From JBDTLH01 sp039934875 (GTDB lineage: Bacteria; Acidobacteriota; Terriglobia; Terriglobales; Acidobacteriaceae), in NCBI GenBank assembly GCA_039934875.1, contig JBDTLH010000169.1:1-7219 (forward strand): DNA of 7,219 nucleotides, read 5' to 3'. Below the pieces are notes generated by a model that saw only the letters and a program-made list of their open reading frames with translations, was not told where the DNA came from and ran no database searches. A program made the position numbers and the translations under genes. Shown here one piece after another: positions 5,003 through 7,219 of the stretch (position 1 is the stretch's first letter; each line of letters starts with the position of its first letter).

Positions 5003-6630
5003 TACCGGGTGGCTTCTGCTTTGGCGAGCACGACCGCGTTGGAGCTTGACATCGCGTTGTAGTAGCCAATGAAGCGTTGTGGTTCCGCAGCCTGATAGGG
5101 GGTTAGATTGTGCGCCCAGCGGAAGCCGATGGGTTGATACCAGAGTTCCGCCTCGATGTGGAAGGGCCCACTGGCGGCTCCGGTCGAGATGGAATAGCGC
5201 ACCAGGCTGCCCTTGTCGTTGAAGTCAGGGTCTTGCGCCGCGCCGCCTACAACCGCGATATCCCGATCGGCGGTGGCTTTGTTGAAGCCGGTGGGCAGAA
5301 GCCGATTGTCTTTTAGATATCCTATTGCGGAGAGCAGGCCAGTGGTGACGTGGTGGGCGGAATCTCCGAGAATGGGTTCATAGATCTCCACCTGCTCGGG
5401 GCTGGTGATCTCGCGATAATGCGGCTCATAGCGCGTGGGATCGGCGTCGTTGTCGTTGCCCACAATCGAACCGTCGGGACGGAGCGCGCCGGACTCGAAG
5501 AGCGTGCGTCCGTCGTGGTCGCGAACGATCACGTGCAGCCATGCGCGCCGTGACGGAAAGGCGGTGGGCAGCTTGTGGCCGCTCAAGTTTTCCACGAAGA
5601 CTGCAAAGCGCAGACCCGGAGATGAGGAGTCCATATCTTTAAGGCTGACGCGGGCAGTCTGCGATTGCAGAAAGTTCACCGTGCGGTCGGCGGACATGGT
5701 GAGTTCTTGCGGCAGTGCGGCGACGCTCAGGTCTTCCCTGTAATTGTTGAGCATGCGTTGCAGGAAGAAGTTGCCGCCGACAAAAACGTGGCGATGCAGG
5801 CCCACACGCGGCTGGCCAAGTATCGCGGTGATCGCCACCGCTTCCGGCACCTCGGGCATGTGGCAGGACTGGCAACTGCTGCGGTTGGGGTAGTCGCTGT
5901 GCAGGAATTCCAGATAGGGCATCTGCTCCGGAAGGGTGCCGATCTCTTTGCCATTTTCGCCGAGCGCCGTGGTGTAGAGGGTATGGCAAGTGCCACAGAG
6001 CGCCGAGTCGCGGATGTGCGCGGCCTGCGTAGGCACGAAGCCGCCGGTGGAGGATTGCATGACCCGCTTGTGTCCGGCGTCGATGTCGAAGGGCCCATAC
6101 TCCGGGCGATTGTCCTTTGACTGCGGATCATCTACCAGAAACGCGCCGTTGAAGCTCTCGCGGGTTCCCAGTCTTTCCTTCGATATCTGATGGCAGACCG
6201 AGCAGGAGACGCCGTCTTCGGCGGCCGCATTGTCCTTTTTGTCGGGATTGAAGGGCAGGTGGGAGAAGATCTCCGGCGGTGTGCCGTTTACTTTGGCTTC
6301 AAGGTGTGTGAGCGGCATGTGGCAGACCGAGCACTCATCTTCAATGTGCGGCTTCGACTGAGGATGGTCAATCGATTCGCGGCGGACGCTGGCCTGCCAA
6401 TATGGATCGCGCGAGGCGTTGGCCATGATGCTGGCTCGCCAATCGAAGCCGATGGAGACATCCTCGCCCGACGGCGTTTTCAACCCGTTGTGGCAGGCGA
6501 CACAGCGATCGGAGGTGTGAAACTCAGGCTTTAATTCTGATTGCCTGGCGCCGCCACGCATCAGCGTGGGCCATGCGGCCAGAAATCCCACTGCGGCAAT
6601 CAAGCATGCGGTTGTCTTCGTTCTGCGCAT
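5002..6630 (-). CDS. Secreted pentaheme c-type cytochrome
   Basis: The protein has 542 residues from ATG 6630. It begins with a signal peptide: basic MRRTK, then a hydrophobic core at about 8-23, so it is exported by Sec to the periplasm or beyond. Five CXXCH heme-attachment motifs are present: CVACH (43-47), CSVCH (100-104), CSVCH (143-147), CGTCH (212-216) and CQSCH (253-257), so up to five covalent hemes. Extra histidines (H38, H89, H109, H187, H279, H281 and others) could be distal ligands. The region from about 300 to the end has no heme motif and is beta-rich; NLSGHKLPTAFPSRRAWLHV (348-367) is a motif I associate with multiheme cytochromes of soil and metal-reducing bacteria. The frame stays open upstream to 6855, but those 75 residues lie over the barrel gene and lack a signal peptide; GGAAGG six bases before ATG 6630 supports this start. 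The redox partner is unknown; the coupled upstream beta-barrel gene is the obvious candidate. Confidence 0.88.
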   Translation of the reverse strand: MRRTKTTACLIAAVGFLAAWPTLMRGGARQSELKPEFHTSDRCVACHNGLKTPSGEDVSIGFDWRASIMANASRDPYWQASVRRESIDHPQSKPHIEDECSVCHMPLTHLEAKVNGTPPEIFSHLPFNPDKKDNAAAEDGVSCSVCHQISKERLGTRESFNGAFLVDDPQSKDNRPEYGPFDIDAGHKRVMQSSTGGFVPTQAAHIRDSALCGTCHTLYTTALGENGKEIGTLPEQMPYLEFLHSDYPNRSSCQSCHMPEVPEAVAITAILGQPRVGLHRHVFVGGNFFLQRMLNNYREDLSVAALPQELTMSADRTVNFLQSQTARVSLKDMDSSSPGLRFAVFVENLSGHKLPTAFPSRRAWLHVIVRDHDGRTLFESGALRPDGSIVGNDNDADPTRYEPHYREITSPEQVEIYEPILGDSAHHVTTGLLSAIGYLKDNRLLPTGFNKATADRDIAVVGGAAQDPDFNDKGSLVRYSISTGAASGPFHIEAELWYQPIGFRWAHNLTPYQAAEPQRFIGYYNAMSSSNAVVLAKAEATR

Positions 6631-7219
6631 CACCAGCCTTCCGTCAACTTTCCGTCCGCCCAGTCCCATAGCAGATAGAAGACGAACTGTTTGGTGCGTC
6701 CCGCAGTGTTGGTGATCGGCGTGCGCAACCCGATGTCGGCGCGGACGTGCTGCCGCTGGCTGATGGTCACCTGCATCTCGGGCACAATGTCCCAATTGGT
6801 TTTTGCGCCATCGACCAGATCGCGGGCGGCGACGAACTCCATCATCGGCGACCACTGCCTGCCGAGGCGATGATCGGGCGACAGGGTTTGCCCGACGGCA
6901 GTGCGCCAGAAGACACTCTGGGGGGCGATGGCGGTGTGGCGGGGCAAATCCGCGCCTGCCTGGAATTGCACCCAGGTGTTGGTGGGGAAGAGTTGATCGA
7001 AGGCGGCGAAGGTTTCAAAGGTAGTGGTGCCGGTTCCGAAGCCGCGCGCCCTGTCGCCGGTGGGCACGATGCCCGAGCCTTGCAGGCTGAGAATGGAGCC
7101 GGTGCGCAGGCTGGAGAAGACCTCGCGCTTGATGCCGAAGGTGGTATCGCCGACGCCGCCATACCAGGTGTGGTTCTGGTCTTGCGCATTGACGGGGACA
7201 TCCACCTCGATCTGGTTGT
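6630..7219 (-). CDS. Outer-membrane beta-barrel protein (5' end outside window)
   Basis: The frame is open to the right edge, and 195 C-terminal residues are visible; a GTG at 7205 is probably internal because NQIE continues the frame upstream. The sequence shows no long hydrophobic helix but many alternating polar/hydrophobic stretches rich in aromatic residues and Gly (WYGGVGDTTFGIKREVF, TTTFETFAAF, NTWVQFQAGADLP, QFVFYLLWDW), as expected of amphipathic beta-strands of an outer-membrane barrel. The GVGDTTFGIK and IVPTGDRARGFGTGTTTF segments resemble the transporter-like barrels grouped with the MetA-pathway-of-phenol-degradation family (PF13557), but that assignment is tentative. The stop TGA (6632-6630) shares its last base with the ATG of the cytochrome gene, so the two are co-translated and probably co-function in the envelope. 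The cargo or partner is not visible in the sequence. Confidence 0.65.
   Translation of the reverse strand, partial: NQIEVDVPVNAQDQNHTWYGGVGDTTFGIKREVFSSLRTGSILSLQGSGIVPTGDRARGFGTGTTTFETFAAFDQLFPTNTWVQFQAGADLPRHTAIAPQSVFWRTAVGQTLSPDHRLGRQWSPMMEFVAARDLVDGAKTNWDIVPEMQVTISQRQHVRADIGLRTPITNTAGRTKQFVFYLLWDWADGKLTEGW
6637..6642 (-). promoter_or_regulatory. Ribosome binding site of the cytochrome gene
   Basis: On the minus strand GGAAGG (6642-6637) lies six bases before ATG 6630, inside the last codons of the barrel gene. It is the only convincing Shine-Dalgarno sequence in the window and decides the cytochrome start in favour of 6630 over the upstream in-frame codon at 6855. Together with the TGATG stop-start overlap it indicates translational coupling. 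Confidence 0.7.

Noticed and set aside
6631..6855. 75-residue upstream extension of the cytochrome frame
   Set aside because: It overlaps the barrel gene in another frame, has Arg/His-rich low-quality sequence, and would bury the signal peptide; ATG 6630 with GGAAGG and the TGATG overlap is better.

Overview
The window looks like a chromosomal segment of a Gram-negative bacterium, most likely an Acidobacteriota (Terriglobia-like) genome. This assignment is an inference from the style of the proteins (a divergent Lgt with a methyltransferase tail, a GH57 enzyme, a multiheme cytochrome next to a beta-barrel protein) and from GC-rich REP-like palindromes of the GGGCTAAAGCCC and CCGGCTGAAGCCGG type between genes. 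No rRNA, tRNA, CRISPR array, transposase or phage gene was seen.

Layout. On the plus strand, bases 1-270 are the 3' end of a major facilitator transporter, and 348-764 is a complete HIT-family (Hint-like) nucleotide-binding protein. All other genes lie on the minus strand. Reading from the right edge: a 5'-truncated outer-membrane beta-barrel protein (7219-6630); a secreted pentaheme c-type cytochrome (6630-5002) whose ATG overlaps the barrel gene's TGA by one base; a 361-bp intergenic stretch with REP-like hairpins and a tandem 14-bp repeat; a glycoside hydrolase family 57 enzyme (start at about 4639/4614, end 2374); and a 459-residue fusion of an Lgt-like membrane transferase to a class I SAM-dependent methyltransferase (2300-921). 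The HIT gene and the Lgt fusion converge on a 156-bp spacer.

How the genes may work together. The barrel gene and the cytochrome gene are translationally coupled and both products should be exported, so they may form an envelope electron-transfer unit; this is inference. The GH57 enzyme is a cytoplasmic alpha-glucan enzyme and the Lgt-like domain is a lipoprotein-type acyl-glycerol transferase; no metabolic link between them is evident.

Points that most deserve a second look: (a) the single-ORF Lgt-methyltransferase fusion, with several canonical Lgt residues replaced; (b) a run of six T at the start of the GH57 gene that throws an otherwise convincing N-terminus out of frame by one base; (c) related short repeat words lying just after the stop codons of the HIT, Lgt-fusion and GH57 genes, always in the same orientation relative to the gene, with a looser version after the cytochrome gene; (d) a compact set of three hairpins between the cytochrome and GH57 genes. 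I saw nothing that clearly qualifies as a new multi-gene defence or mobile system.
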